A stretch of DNA of 64,000 bases from Aphrophora alni (GCA_963513935.1 OY740765.1:149259830-149323829); one strand, 5' to 3'; counted from the stretch's first letter, positions 11,906 to 24,010 are shown. The notes: generated by a model not told the origin, from the sequence alone. Numbers and translations: made by a program.

Positions 11906-12354
11906 CACTGAGAGTAAATGTTCTATGACTACAAAATTATTATTATTATTATTACGTCAAAGAATTTCTTTCTAGAATTACTTTAAAACAATACTATTTA
12001 GCGAATAGATATTAAGTCTTTATCAAACTTATTACGTTTCTTTTTAGGAAAACGTTTTACAGTAAAATTTGAATCTTTTATAACCACGGAATTGTTTAGT
12101 GAAATTCGTCTTTAAAAATAAACAGTGCAAAGCATCGCATTAAATATTTCATACTAAATAATAAACCATATTAACCATTCACTTTAAAATTATCCTATAT
12201 AAAAAAAAAAATTGCTTAAATAAATTCGTATAATACTTTTACAAAATAATAATAATTTTCAGGAATAATTTGAAGAGTTCAGATATAATAATTACCACAA
12301 AAACTCAAATTAATTTTCACGCCGTTATTAAAACTAGATCTCAAACAAATACGA

Positions 12355-12890
12355 ATAATTACGTTTAGAACGAGTTAGGCTCTATTTAAATATCTTTCAA
12401 AAATAAATTAAAACAATTTCACAAAAAGTTGACAAGAGAGGGGCTGCAACGTATTTTAAATTTACAAGAGGAAATTGAGTAGTAAATAAACCACAATTTT
12501 GGTTTGATTTCTGATGTAGACTGTAATATGGACAATTTGAGAAATACGGTGACACTTATTTGATTTGGGGAATGTTATGACTGCGTTTATTTATATAGTC
12601 TGACTTTAGGTCAAGATAGATTGTATGGGCTAGAGGTGAAGAAGTTTCAAAAAAATGTTTTTGCTAAGCTCAACCGTTTTTCGGATGATGACAAAGTCGG
12701 ACATTCACATAGTAAAGAGATTTTTCTTGTTATGTTGGTATCCATATAGATATTATCGACTACTGTACATTTGTTAAGGAGGTTCTTAACGTGATAAAGA
12801 CGAAAAGTACATTGTCCCGGGTCAAACTGTGGAGATGAGATCTACGTGATAAACTCCTTTATGGCAAGAACTAAAAATAAAATTTCTCGA
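12355..12890 (+). repeat. composite repeat, module B, copy 3
   Basis: Diverged copy retaining 'tatcgactactgtac', 'attgtcccgggtcaaactg' and 'gagatctacgtgataaactc'. More eroded at its left end than copies 1 and 2. Confidence 0.7.
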
Positions 12891-14431
12891 TAATTTACTA
12901 GAACACACAAGAAATTTTCTTGGTCATCCAGTACTCATCAGTAAACTAATTTTAAAAGTTGTCTACTAATTGCTGGAAAATGAATAAAAACTGTAGGGTT
13001 TTCTAATAAGTTACTAAGAATGTATTTATTTATTTAGTTTGTATTATTTTTTTACCTAATTCTTAGTACTTTACCATGAATGGTAAATTAAAATCACAAT
13101 GAAAAAAGTAAACCACCAATAAAGCATTTAACTTTTTGTGTTTTGTTGAGTATCACATCGTGCGCTCGGCAGCAGTATCATTGGGTTTACAAGACGGATT
13201 TATTGAATCTATTAAAACTTTTAAGGCCCGAGTTCTGTTCACAAAACGCTTTGTAAGAGATACGAAAAACTTTAAATTCGAAACTTTCCCTATTTTTGAG
13301 GGTATTAATTTAAAGATTTTGATATTTTATTGGGTTTTGTTAAGTTGTTGGTGTTTGTTTATCGTATGCAATGTTTTCTTTTGCAATTTTTTATTGTTTA
13401 ATTAACTTTATTGTTCTATAGAAAATAAATTCATTTCAAATATCATTGACTTTTTTAGAAATATGTTCCAATTTACCAATATGACGGAATTTTATATTTA
13501 AATAGTAACTCCTTTTTTTCTATGCAACAAATTAAATTTATTTTTGGTTTGAAGGTTGAAGGTTGAAGGTTTGAAAATTATATTTACAAAATGCACAAAA
13601 CTGACCCGATCCTGGCGGAAATTTACTGTAGTTGTTTCTGTCACATTTTATACTTTTGTGTGGGTATTAAAAATATGATACTAATTTTTCTAAAATCAGT
13701 TAGAATTTTCCAATATGGAGGCGAATTACTTCTATTTAATGTTTTTGAATAAAATATAGCAATAAGATTTTTTAAATTTTAAACCGTTTAGAAACTACAG
13801 CAGAATAAAAATTGATTAACATTAATTATTTAATGGATTTAAAGAAAATATTTTTATTTGTTTACTGGTTTGAATGAAGATAAAATTACAAAGTATCACA
13901 GATTATGCACGGTAAAGTACTTAACAGTTTTTAATTAAAGTCATTAGAGGTGGTTTAAAACAGTTAAACTAGTGATTCATTAATAGGCAATATATTATTC
14001 TTACTATAATGACTATAATCAACTTAGATTAACTAATAACTCTGGTTGTTTCCTTGCAATCCCTATGAATTTTTAATGGTACGTAAATAATACCGTTTTA
14101 CGAAGTCAGGTTTATAACAGCTGTCCACATAAATCAACTGTTAGTTGAATTACATTTCAGATTTTTGAAAATCAACAGCAAATAAAGAAGTTTTAACAAA
14201 ATCATCTAAATTAAGAATTTTAATAATCTTTGATCGGTAAAATTTCTGAACAGTGAAGTTTAAGAAATAACATTGAAGAATAAAATAGTCTTAAATGGAC
14301 TATTTATATACCTATACAATTTAACATTTCGTACTAGGTTAAAGAAACTAACTTTTGGGTAATAAATTTTGAGGATTACGTTCAGTTTGCACCAAAATTA
14401 TTTTAAGATAAAAGAAGCGCACCTCACAGTT
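12891..14431. other. no gene recognised
   Basis: Includes an 89-codon open frame at 13,136-13,405 ending in a hydrophobic stretch. It has no known domain and an AT-driven composition, so it is treated as chance. A small 'gaaggttgaaggttgaaggt' tandem lies near 13,552. Confidence 0.45.
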
Positions 14432-14770
14432 TGATTCTAGAATTGGCAAAGCTTCTAGAACGGAAATTGGAAAATAAAAATTTAAAAAAACACTGTAATA
14501 TGTCCATTCCTTTATTGTATAAAAAGCCAAACGGGTTTTTATTTCATTATAAATTTTACAATGAGAACTAAAATTTTCTTTGTTTTAACTCTGGGATTTG
14601 TAACCTAATCTCGATATCGCTGTAACGTGAATTGAATTGTGCAGCTTAGTGTGAAATCAAAAAAGGTTCTAAAATAAGCCGGATATTGATTGAACGGGTG
14701 CGGATGTCTGGTTCTTGTGTTTTTACATTACAGTCTGTATTCAGAAGGCTTTGTTAGTCTTTTGTTTCGT
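14432..14770 (-). repeat. composite repeat, module A, copy 3 (inverted)
   Basis: Complement matches copies 1 and 2: 'gtgcagcttagtgtgaaatc' is the complement of the conserved central block, and 'cattcctttattgtat' is also shared. Module B does not obviously follow it. Confidence 0.75.
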
Positions 14771-16081
14771 GATATGAAAGAGCAAAATACCTCGCACAAA
14801 ATAAAAGATAAAAATAATTTTGATTTTACTTCGTTCCTATGTAGTTAAGAGTTACATGATGTAATACAAAAATCGTCATCCTTTAACTGGACGTGAATGC
14901 ATCAAAGATGAGAATATCCATCCGTTACAGTATTTGTGACGCAATAATGAGAGAACGGACAATTACAATTTAGTTTTATCTATTTGCCCACTGAACAGTA
15001 GAGATTTATAGTTTTATACTTCTAGATGTAGGGTAAAAATTTCAACATGGTTAAAAGATGCGTAACAATTCAAACTTTATTGAATTACAAAGGTAATTTT
15101 TTTATTTTTTAAAAATATTTTTTACTAATTGTAAATCAACGGGGAAAATAATTTAAGTTGAGATAAAAGAAGACCAAAATTTAAAATAGAAACATTCCGT
15201 GAGTACAGTTATATTAAACATAATTTATTGAATATTAGTATGTAATATTTGTTTATGGAAAATGTAAATTATAGGGGAGTGGGGGAGCAAAAGAGACAAA
15301 AAAAACAATAAATACCAACACTACGTGTGACGTTTCCAGTTCGCTAAGTGATTGGACATGATAGACGGAACCTACGCTGTGTACAACAATTAACTCACTG
15401 CACAAAACAGTTGAAAATACCGCGTTGACAGGTATTTTTATGAAGCATGTAACAGTATGTTATTTGATTTGGCTTGCTGCAAGCTTCATGTTGCACAATA
15501 TGTTATTAGAGTAATCGCAGCTTTGTAGAAAGGCTACCCTCTACTTCATCGCTACCTATATTACATAAGGCTGGATTATATAGTAATTGATTTTCATTAA
15601 GACACACATTAACATTAGAGAGGAAATATTTCTCAATTGCACTTGATATTTATGTGATGAGATTAGAAATACAGATTTATCTTTAAATAAAAAATTTAAA
15701 ATGTAAAATTTCAGATTTTAAATCTGACAAAATAAGCTATTTGGAAAGTTTTACAAATTTCGGATGAAAATTTAATCCAAATTAAACTGTTTGGTACAAA
15801 CTGTTGGTACAAACCAATTTGTACCATTTTAAAATCTACTGGTATTTTCTGGTTAACGAACTTATGATTTGTATAATACGGACAAAATTTTGAGCAAATC
15901 CGACTAAAATTTACACTCCTAAAGCGTTCAAGTTAACACACACACATCCTCACGTTTAAAAAATTGGTGCTAAATGTCTCCAACAGGTGGGATCGATGGA
16001 CATCTCATGCCCTCATGTGGCGACGTTTTCTTGAGGGTTTTCGCAATATCTATAATTTCTATATTAGACAATCAACAATAA
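14771..16081. other. no gene recognised
   Basis: AT-rich spacer. Two direct 'actgttggtacaaac'-like words near 15,790-15,815. Nothing coding. Confidence 0.45.
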
Positions 16082-16653
16082 AGGCCTTCGCAGACAGACG
16101 CGATACAGGACTCGGGACAAACCGAGCGATACTGAACTCGGGAAAATATCGCCTGTTTACCGAACTGTACTTTCACACACGCGCTGCACTCGGACGTTCG
16201 GGTTTCGGTAAAAATAACAATATCACTTCATTAAAAACTATAGAACGTTATATTGTGGATTTAATATTTTTATTGTTGTCATGCGTGACTTAAATTTTTT
16301 TTTTTTTCATGAAATTGTCTAATATTTTGAGAAGGAATTTTATATATACTTACTGAGGCTTATCATGTTCGTCCTCGTCCATAGCGAGCGACAAAAGCAA
16401 TGCTTCTTCTTCTAAATGTTGATTCATATTTAAAAAAAGTAAACTAAATAATCAAACTACACTACATTCATGATTTTGGATGCGGTAAAAAAAAAGGTGT
16501 AAAATACTGACTCCCGCCTCGATTTCCGAGCGGTCTACCGATTGCGATAATATCGTATTCCTCGGTATACCGCTGCTGTGTGGACGTTTTCATTTACCGC
16601 TATGCAATAACCTATCGTACCGAGCCCTGTATCGCGTCTGTCTGTGAAAGCCT
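16082..16653. mobile_element. PIF/Harbinger-type non-autonomous element, 572 bp
   Basis: The ends are inverted copies. The left end from 16,082 reads AGGCCTTCGCAGACAGACGC and the complement of the right end from 16,653 reads AGGCTTTCACAGACAGACGC. The match continues through GATACAGG(A/G)CTCGG, giving about 34 bp with 3 differences. A TAA lies immediately outside both ends (16,079-16,081 and 16,654-16,656). That is the 3-bp TWA target duplication characteristic of PIF/Harbinger elements. The interior is too short for both transposase and MADF/Myb genes but holds a candidate first exon (16,354-16,427, minus). The simplest reading is an internally deleted derivative of an autonomous Harbinger. 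Confidence 0.7.
16354..16427 (-). CDS. candidate first coding exon inside the Harbinger element
   Basis: On the minus strand an ATG opens 24 complete codons rich in Glu/Asp/Leu (begins MNQHLEEEALLLSL, continues AMDEDEHDKP). They run straight into a consensus splice donor, CCTCA|GTAAGTATAT. If unspliced, the next codons reach a TAA inside the donor, as expected for an exon edge. Acidic, leucine-rich short N-termini occur in HARBI1-type transposases, which fits the surrounding element, but the fragment is too short to assign by itself. The rest of the gene is absent, so it is a relic or, at most, a donor exon available to nearby transcripts. Alternative: chance open frame. Confidence 0.4.
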
Positions 16654-17960
16654 TAACGAATTCCCCGTAAGTAGAAAATTTAGTCGCAACCCCAAGAAAT
16701 AGTTCTTGACAATGAGTAAACCAAAACACGAATTATTATTTAAATTCTTACAAAAGGTATTTCGGAAAATTTCCATATCTGTACACCTAAATCATAAACT
16801 ACTGCTCAAGTTCTTCAAATAAATCAATAGTGAAGTTTTCAAACCTTAAATGGTTTACGAAATGCATAAAACATTTTACGAAGTAGATTATCAATGATGG
16901 ATGACGTGACGTCAAAGTGACGTCTGATAAATGTAGTAATATATTATGCAGTCCATTGAAACGTTGGAAAGACGTCAGGAGTATTTTACATGTCAAGATA
17001 AACTTATTACGATTGTCTCTGGACTTTTGTTAGATCGGCGTTTCCTAAATGTAAGCGATTTCGTCTACAATCCAGACTACGTCATAACAGGTAAATTTCC
17101 GACAACCTTTTATCAGCAGTTCGTCACGATCGTTGATTGAACATTTCGTGATTTCCTAATTTTCAAACGTTTAGATAGTGGCTCTGTGAACTTTAGAACT
17201 CCATTGTCGTTACTGTTTAAGGCGATAAGTGACACACTTCGATATTCATAAACCAATATGTAAGAGTAAATAATACCACAGCTGCTGTGCACCTCCCACG
17301 GGGAGAAATAATGAAGGTTTGCTTTATGGGTGAATGTGATTTACCATTCATTGGTAGTGAATATTATACTCTACTCATCTATGTAATTTTTAAGTGATGA
17401 CCTGTCAATAAAGATTCTTGGAATCGGGTTCCAATGAAAGAAATGATTTTTGCAATCAGTGATTCAGTGCTAAAAATGTTTATATTGATAATTTCTTTAT
17501 TATTGATGATTCTAATACATACAAAACATCTCTAATACGATTATCTCTAATACGCTTAAATATCAACATTCAATATTAAACTCATTTACAAGTTAAATAG
17601 CCTAAGCTTTCGTTCCAGAGCTATCCCAATGGTTATGACAGAATATGTATATGTACTTAGATGCGGTATTCTACCTTATGGTCTCACTTTTCAAAGTTCG
17701 AAATTATAATAATAATTTTAAAAAAATATAATTTAAAATTTTGTAACTTTGCAATAAATAAAAAAAATGAAATAAAATATGCAAAAATTCTTTTCTACCA
17801 ATAATTTATTGTGTCGTAATAAATTTAATTGCTGCTAAATCTAGAGAATATGTATTATTTAATTTTGGTTCTTGCTTTTTTTAAGAGCGTAATACGAAAT
17901 TATGGCCGAAATTTTTGTAGATATTACTTTAACGGCCATAATTAAATAAGAATAAATTAA
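16654..17960. other. no gene recognised
   Basis: Overlapping short open frames on both strands near 16,800-17,140 have no known motif. Contains 'gatgacgtgacgtcaaagtgacgtc' style TGACGTCA-like words near 16,900-16,925, which could bind bZIP factors but are unproven. Confidence 0.4.
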
Positions 17961-18071
17961 GATTATGAAGTACTTCTAGACAGATTGTGTCTAACTGGTG
18001 TCAGACCTTGGAATTGGTTCAAAAGCTATCTAACCGGAGGGACTCGGTATGTTCGATTTAGGACTTGTTAG
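17961..18071 (+). pseudogene. LINE reverse transcriptase fragment
   Basis: An open stretch of 36 codons reads DYEVLLDRLCLTGVRPWNWF, then KSYLTGGTRYVRF, and ends at a TAG. It matches the region after the first catalytic Asp block of non-LTR reverse transcriptases (family form: hDxLLxKLxxxGIxGxxxxWFxSYLxxRxQxV). Flanking sequence on either side has no recognisable continuation, so this is an isolated, heavily eroded insertion. Jockey/CR1-like clades are plausible; the clade is not determined. Confidence 0.65.
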
Positions 18072-20379
18072 TTCAGCAATCACTTGTGGTTTCTTCAAAC
18101 ATTGTGTTTAGGTTAGTATTATTTTTAGTTTAAATAAATAATTTGTGCTTTGTTAGGTTGCTGGAACTTGTTTTGTAAATGATACAGATCGGTATTATTC
18201 GGTAAAATATGTCTGCTGAATGGCGTGAGGTATAAAATAATTCGAATCTGCTTAAAGATTGATTTACGAATTGATTGGCACTTTTTAGTAAAACGAAGTT
18301 TTTCTTTTCTTTAAGAAGTGGGGTCTGATAATATTGATATGTATTTTAAATGCAAGCCTTGTTGTGATAGTAATCACTTGTCATGTTCAAATTAATTAAG
18401 TTTAAGGTATAAAATATTTTGGGTTTTGATTGCTGGAAATTGTAATTGGAAAGTACAATTTGAAATTTTAATATGTATATGAATTATGGTTTATGTAGAC
18501 TTTATTATCTAAGGTCTGTTTATCCACTTTATGTTCTTAGGATAGTTTATTTCTCCATTGTAATGCAGTACAAGTATGGTGTTGATTAGGAAGCTATGAA
18601 GGGTAAAAAGAACTACTCCTTCCTTATTTTTATTATTTTTTAAATAAATATTTTCTCAGTGATTAACTTATTTATTTAACGTATTTAAAGTTTTTTTTAA
18701 ATATTAGAAGTGGTCATTTGTGAGATAGTGCTAAAGTTTATTCCAACAGGTTAAAATATTTAAAGGTTTTTTTTATATACCTCTACCAAAAATGAGGCAT
18801 TTAAACGTTATTTAATTTTGTGTAAATATTTTATATATATTTTTGTTTACTTAATAATATATATGTCTTGTTCCTTCATGACATGTGAGATCATTCTGTA
18901 TCCAGGAAGTTGTCCGTAAGATTCATACCTCTGGTTTGTATTCATTCAAACTATTCATGTACTGAATAAGTACATATAAGTGGATTAATATTATCCCCAA
19001 CAAAAATTCAATTAGTGTTCGTTTCGTGATAACCACAACATCTCGAAATGTCAAAACCAGTTTTTAGAAATTAAAGTTTCAAAAAGGGGTTTTATATGTT
19101 GCTTTCTTTTTAATATCACGGGAACTAATAGACGAATTTTAATGAAATCTGTGCCAAACTTGGTGTTAATCCGATTACTATTTATTGTTTACAACAAAAT
19201 TAAAAACCCGTCAAAATCAACTGTTATAAACAACTCACTGTATCTTCACTAATTTTTGATGAGAATAATATTATCGTTTCAGCATTTGATTATACATTAA
19301 ACCAACTAAAATTTGAGCCTCGTTAGAATTATTTTGATCAAAATATGGAATACCTTTACGTAGCCTCAAAAATTAATCATTATTTTTAAAGGTTGGTTTA
19401 ATATTTTAAATTGGAAATTTGGAGTGTTATTTGTAATCAATACAAGCAACCTTTTTCGCAAATTAGCAACGATTTTGCATAAATAATAGAAACGACAAAC
19501 GAATCATTCAACTGTATTTTAGAACTGAAATATTTCATAAAAATCCGTTTATTAAATCAACGCGACATAAAAACACACACACGAACCCTCTATTTTGAAC
19601 TTTAATTATTATAAACGTTATTTTCCTGACATTTCCCTTACTACGGAATGAAACTACTTGCCGTAAACCCCCAAAAATAAATTAAATCCCGAAGTACATT
19701 AAAATTTTTAATTTATTCTACCACCAACAAACCCACACTAGATTATAATTAGCTAGAATTTCTGTTGTAGAAATTTGCTGATAATAATTATGTTCTCTGA
19801 AATAATTGGTTAATCTACTTATTTGAGATCTGAGAGGATTGTCTACACACGTGTACAATGGAACCACCGTGCTTAATACTACAATCTGTGTCACGTCTTA
19901 GCTCCGACTAATCAAAGACAACTGCAACACCATTTTACCAATTTAATTTAATTAATTTATTCCAAGAAGTAATCAATCTGAGCATGCGCAGTTTGACTGA
20001 CAGAAAGAAAGTTGTATTGTATAAATCAACAATATAATGGTCTCTAAAGAAGCACGATGGAAACTTTGTAGTATGCTACAAGTGGCACAGTGTAGCATAT
20101 TGTCACCCACAAAAAAATCTGACGCATGCACCACACCGAAATCTTTTTTGTGCATGCATAACTTTATAGTGTAGATTCTGTCTTTCCCACTATGTCAATC
20201 ACCGAGAGATCTCTGGAGTTTAACATGATACTTTCATGACATGTTAGTATTTTTAAAATATTTTTTCCGTTATTTTTCTGTCCCTACTTTAGTTTCCTAC
20301 AGGCGTGGATGGGGTTAGTACTCCCACACAAGTCGTTTCCATTCTCTACACTATACACTTTAGCTTCTCCCACCATCTT
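18072..20379. other. no gene recognised
   Basis: AT-rich. The stretch 19,080-19,210 ('gggaactaatagacgaattt', '...gtgttaatccgatta') resembles phrases near 34,960 and 55,240 and may be an old dispersed repeat. A 60-codon open frame at 19,973-20,155 (minus) has no known motif. Confidence 0.4.
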
Positions 20380-20460
20380 TCAGTGGTGGATGTTCCTCAT
20401 GTCTACCTCTACATCTAGTACCCATCTTTTCCTTGGCCTTACACGTCTCCTTCCTTCCAT
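20380..20460 (-). pseudogene. LINE 3'-end fragment (RTE-like ORF tail), copy 1
   Basis: Minus-strand 26 codons reading MEGRRRVRPRKRWVLDVEVD then MRNIHH and a stop. The GRRxxxRPRKRWxxDVExDM pattern is the standard C-terminal tail of endonuclease-reverse transcriptase ORFs of LINEs of RTE-like type. Only the tail remains. A second diverged copy lies 350 bp upstream on the same strand at 20,716-20,811. Confidence 0.6.
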
Positions 20461-20715
20461 AATTCTACTTCTTTTCGGGAACGGGTGCTTCACCCTCTTT
20501 GAACTACTGTAGTTTGTTCCTAGAGCAAATAAGTTAATAAATGTTTCTGTCTGTCACGGTATGTCCTAATCAACGATTGACATGGTACGTCATAAGAAAT
20601 ATGATGACCACTACCCCCTCTCTAATTTAAATTTTTAAATATCTTATGGAATTTTGAAAAAATCATCGTTCTTATTAGGTTACTTTTGAAATTTAGCGTT
20701 TGGATATTCCAAAAT

Positions 20716-20811
20716 TTACTTTTCATATACCGGTAATCCTCTTTTGACAAATTTATTATAGAGACGAGACACCCATCTTTTCTTTGGCTTTCCATGTCTT
20801 CTTGCTTCCAT
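20716..20811 (-). pseudogene. LINE 3'-end fragment (RTE-like ORF tail), copy 2
   Basis: Minus-strand 31 codons starting MEARRHGKPKKRWVSRLYNK and ending at TAA. Aligns with copy 1 (ARRHGKPKKRWV versus GRRRVRPRKRWV). Just upstream, around 20,812-20,930, out-of-frame codons recall the IGHVxR...xRIPKKLLHGxxE segment that precedes this tail in full elements, so a little more of the ORF may be present in broken form. Confidence 0.55.
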
Positions 20812-21088
20812 TTGACCATGTAATAATCTTTTTGGTATTCAATTTTCGGTTAACATGTCCTATCGATTTCACAAACTTCACAGTGTCTTTCCCTTAGAGT
20901 ATATCTTCAATTCCCACGGTTTTTCTCATTCCCTATAATTCTTCATACCTCCAAAGAATTTCCATGTGTTGGATCGTGTAAGAACCAAACTACGTATAGT
21001 CAATATGAACCCATACATGTTGGAGAGTTTAAGGGGGCCTGTGGAAGGATGGAGCTGAGGGTACATTGAAGACCTTCTTCTGTTAATT

Positions 21089-21183
21089 CTGTGTGTAGGT
21101 ATGTGTAAGTTATAATCCAAGATTGTTCTAAACTTATATTAATTAGTACTAAACTTATTATACTTACACATACCTACACACAG
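21089..21183. repeat. hairpin: 27-28 bp inverted repeat with 40-bp loop
   Basis: The left arm (21,089-21,116) begins 'ctgtgtgtaggtatgtgtaa'. The complement of the right arm (21,157-21,183) is identical except for one missing T. A strong cruciform or stem-loop, possibly a tiny MITE, inside a LINE-rich region. Confidence 0.8.
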
Positions 21184-21719
21184 ATACAGGAGAGATGGCA
21201 AGTCTCACACCACATCAAATAGGTAAACATATTTTTCATATCTCGAGATTATTTAAAATTATTTTTTCGGTAACTCAGAACTTGTGGCAGCCTAGTAAAT
21301 CGAAACTACGATTCGGTTCTAGTGTTTTTGTTGAACATTTTCTAAATATGTAACGCATTTGCTAACCATTAGAGACAACAACGTTAAATTAATCTCTAGG
21401 CTACGGTTTCCATTTCGGATACGATACTGTTATTAGGATCAAGCGCATTTTGAGGTCAAAAACACTCACCCCAGGACTGGCCATGCACCATTAATTAAAG
21501 TACCCTGCTTTGAAGAGTTTGAGATGTAAATATCCATCATGGACCTTTTCTTACCTAGAACCTATCCCCTATTTTGTGCCGGACTCTTACCGACTAAAAA
21601 AAAAAAAAAAAAACGTCTTTTTATCTCAAGGTGTTGAGTCACTCTTACTGAACTACCTTTCGGCTATAACCATCACCTGCGACAGCCCTGCTTTCCATGT
21701 CCATTATTGGCTTCCATCC

Positions 21720-22060
21720 TTATCTATCCGTTGTTACTAATACAGTCTGTGAAGTCTTCGCATGCCGTCTTCAGTACTTTATTTATGAAATTCTCTATAG
21801 TCCTCCTTGTTCCCTCCGATTTTAGCATATGCCCTATCATATTATCATTTCCTACTGTGTCACATTTTCTGCCGTTCGTCGTCCCAAACTTCGCATACAA
21901 ATAAAGTATGCTTAGCGTCATCATCCTGATTGCTGCAATAGTTGCATGTCTCCTTTTCTGCTACTTGAAACCGCCTAATATTACTTCAAAAACATCCATG
22001 TCCAGATAAAGATTGGGTTAGATTATACCCAACTTCACCGTGCTTTTAGTAGAGTCGTTT
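21720..22060 (-). pseudogene. R1/Jockey-type LINE, C-terminal zinc-knuckle relic
   Basis: Minus-strand reading in about two frames gives GYNLTQSLSGHGCF, RRFQVAEKETCNYC, DDDAKHTLFVCEVWDDERQK, then the tail MLKSEGTRRTIENFINKVLK. This is the order found at the C-terminus of many R1- and Jockey-like ORF2 proteins: LTQxLTGHGxF, a C-x2-C...H-x4-C cluster, WxxER, then a helix ending in VL(R/K). A stop after 'GHGCF' and a frameshift near the end show it is dead. The rest of the ORF was not found to the right, so the copy is 5'-truncated or broken. Confidence 0.7.
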
Positions 22061-22794
22061 AATTTATATTACATTATCGAATCAAAACTAATTACTAATT
22101 AAACACTCACACAACACTATCACTAATTGAGACACGAGTTAAAGTTAGTCATTTGCAATTCTCGAATGGTATCGTTTAAATAATAAATTAACACGTCCTT
22201 GAGGATTGGGACTCCGGAAAACCCCCGAACATCATGACCCTGATTTTTTAACCGGCCATGGTGTAAATTGGAAATATATATTTAATCCAAAGCTTTAAAA
22301 ACTACACTGCTCTGCACAGCACGTCGGCTGTTTGTACTGGTAGAATCCGCACTCTAGCGTGCACTGCTAATCATCTCTGATGGTATTCCGACCAACTGTT
22401 CAGTTTCATGCCAATTCCGTCCTATTAACAATCCGGTCGGTGATTACGGTGAGCTTTGCAACCAAGATTCCACTGGCATGTCACACTCAACCAAAGATTA
22501 ATTTGTATGCCAACTCCGATGATTCGTGGTGACTCTTCCTCGAAACGCGTCATAAATATATACACGGTCGTCGTCTCCTCAGAAATGACGTGTTTAAAAA
22601 GGGGAAATGAACTTTGAACCCGTCTAGGAGATCAAAAACCTCATTATAGTCTAGAACGATTTCCAATGAATTTTCGTCAAACGTGGTGATTAAAGCCCCA
22701 AGCAATGTGATGATCCGAAAAGAATGAAAATGTACGGTTCGTGAAAAATTTGGAAAATAACAAAATGAAACGTAACGGTCGTTAATTTTGATTT
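22061..22794. other. no gene; GC-richer patch
   Basis: 22,300-22,620 is noticeably less AT-rich than its surroundings and has no open frame of note. It may be an old unrecognised repeat. Confidence 0.4.
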
Positions 22795-22935
22795 TTAGGG
22801 TCCTTGAGAAAAACCAAGGACTGTTATAATTTCACTCGCGATAAATCCTATATACTTCAAACTTTGCATTTATGTTCTTTGTAATTGTTTCACAAATAGG
22901 AAAAAACACACGGTAACAAAAATACCATGCTGTAG
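22795..22935 (+). repeat. dispersed repeat family Q, copy
   Basis: Begins 'agggtccttgagaaaaacca', then 'aggactgttataatttcact', and keeps 'ctttgcatttatgttctttg' plus 'aggaaaaaaca'. Other copies at 23,905, 31,151 and 35,870 share the hairpin word GGGTCC..GG.AAAACCAAGGACCC and the following 'aatttcac.c'. Non-coding. Confidence 0.6.
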
Positions 22936-23178
22936 TTAAGAGGCATAACTATCGAGTTGAAATTTTTTTAATATTATTTTTGGTGTATCAAATAAAACTA
23001 TAAGTTATTGTGATTGCGAATATGTTTTTTTCATTTGAAGAAAAAAATAATATGTTGGCGATAAGGCCAGATTTAACGTCAGATATAATGTCATTATTAT
23101 TAAGACTGGGGAGAGTGTTTTATAAAACCTCCTGCACTGCGACCTAGTTAGATCTTTTGTGCCCCCCTCTTGTTGGAC

Positions 23179-23769
23179 TCAGGAGAGATCTATGTCTTTG
23201 ACAAAATTGATCAAACCCTTGGTCGGGAGGTTTAGTAATTCTTCTTCCGAAATGAAGATGAATTCTAGAGATTTTTGTCTTTTTTGGCATAAGGCCGGGC
23301 ACTCCATGATGATGTGTTCCATGCGTTCCACCTCTTCACCACAGTACCTGCAAGTATCATCGTCCACCAGGCCCATCTTATTTAAGTGATACCTGCAATG
23401 GATATGTCCAGTTAGTATACTACAGAGGAGTTTAAGCTCTCTTCTGCTTAAGTTTAGCACTTCCTTCCCTCTCTTTTTTTTAGGGCTAAGGAATTTCTTG
23501 GAATGTGTAAGACCCGGTAATGTATTCCAGGTTCTGTTGATTACTTAGTTGGCCCAGTTGGTAATAACCACCTGGTAGTCCCTGGGGCCAAATCCATACA
23601 TAGGAGATGGCCCTGTAAAGGGTTTGGATGCACCAAGTTTAGCTTGCTGATCTGCTTCCTCGTTGCCTGCTATTCCCTCATGCCCTGGCACCAGATATAA
23701 TGTCACTCTTGAACACGGCATGTCCTCTAAATTATATGGATTCGAAATTAAATTACAGTGCGAAATCAT
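23179..23769 (-). pseudogene. LINE ORF2 C-terminus: RNase H plus zinc cluster
   Basis: One minus-strand frame from 23,769 to 23,179 interrupted by a single TAA (23,545-23,547). The upstream part has VTLYLVPGHEGIAGNEEADQ QAK, the end of an RNase HI domain (vxWVPGHxGIxGNExAD) with the C-terminal catalytic Asp in place. Then GPRDYQVVITNWAN, the stop, INRTWNTLPGLTHSKKFL, RRELKLLCSILTGHIHCRYH, and the cluster CRYCGEEVERMEHIIMECPA (C-x2-C-x8-H-x4-C). It ends KGLINFVKDIDLS. This architecture belongs to R1/I/Loa-like non-LTR elements with RNase H. The RT and endonuclease are missing, so the insertion is 5'-truncated at about 23,770. It is young enough to carry only one stop. Confidence 0.85.
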
Positions 23770-23904
23770 ATATTATATTTTTTTGTATGATGAATAGAAT
23801 TTCATTTAACCATACAATGAGAAATGCGTAGCGTATAAGTTAAAAGCAGTTTTTCTGAGATGTGAGACAAACAATTCAATTGCCATTAAAAGACGGATTG
23901 CATT

Positions 23905-24010
23905 TTCATTGATTTCTCTTCATTAAGACCCATAGGTGAAATCAACGTTATAATTTCACTCGCCCGTCTATCTGTCAAATTTAAACTGCCACTTAAAAGA
24001 CTTGGATTTT
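23905..24010 (+). repeat. dispersed repeat family Q, weak copy
   Basis: 'tttcattgatttctcttcat', 'gacccataggtgaaatcaac', then 'ttataatttcactcg' follow the family Q order seen at 31,151. The hairpin word is mutated here. Confidence 0.45.
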
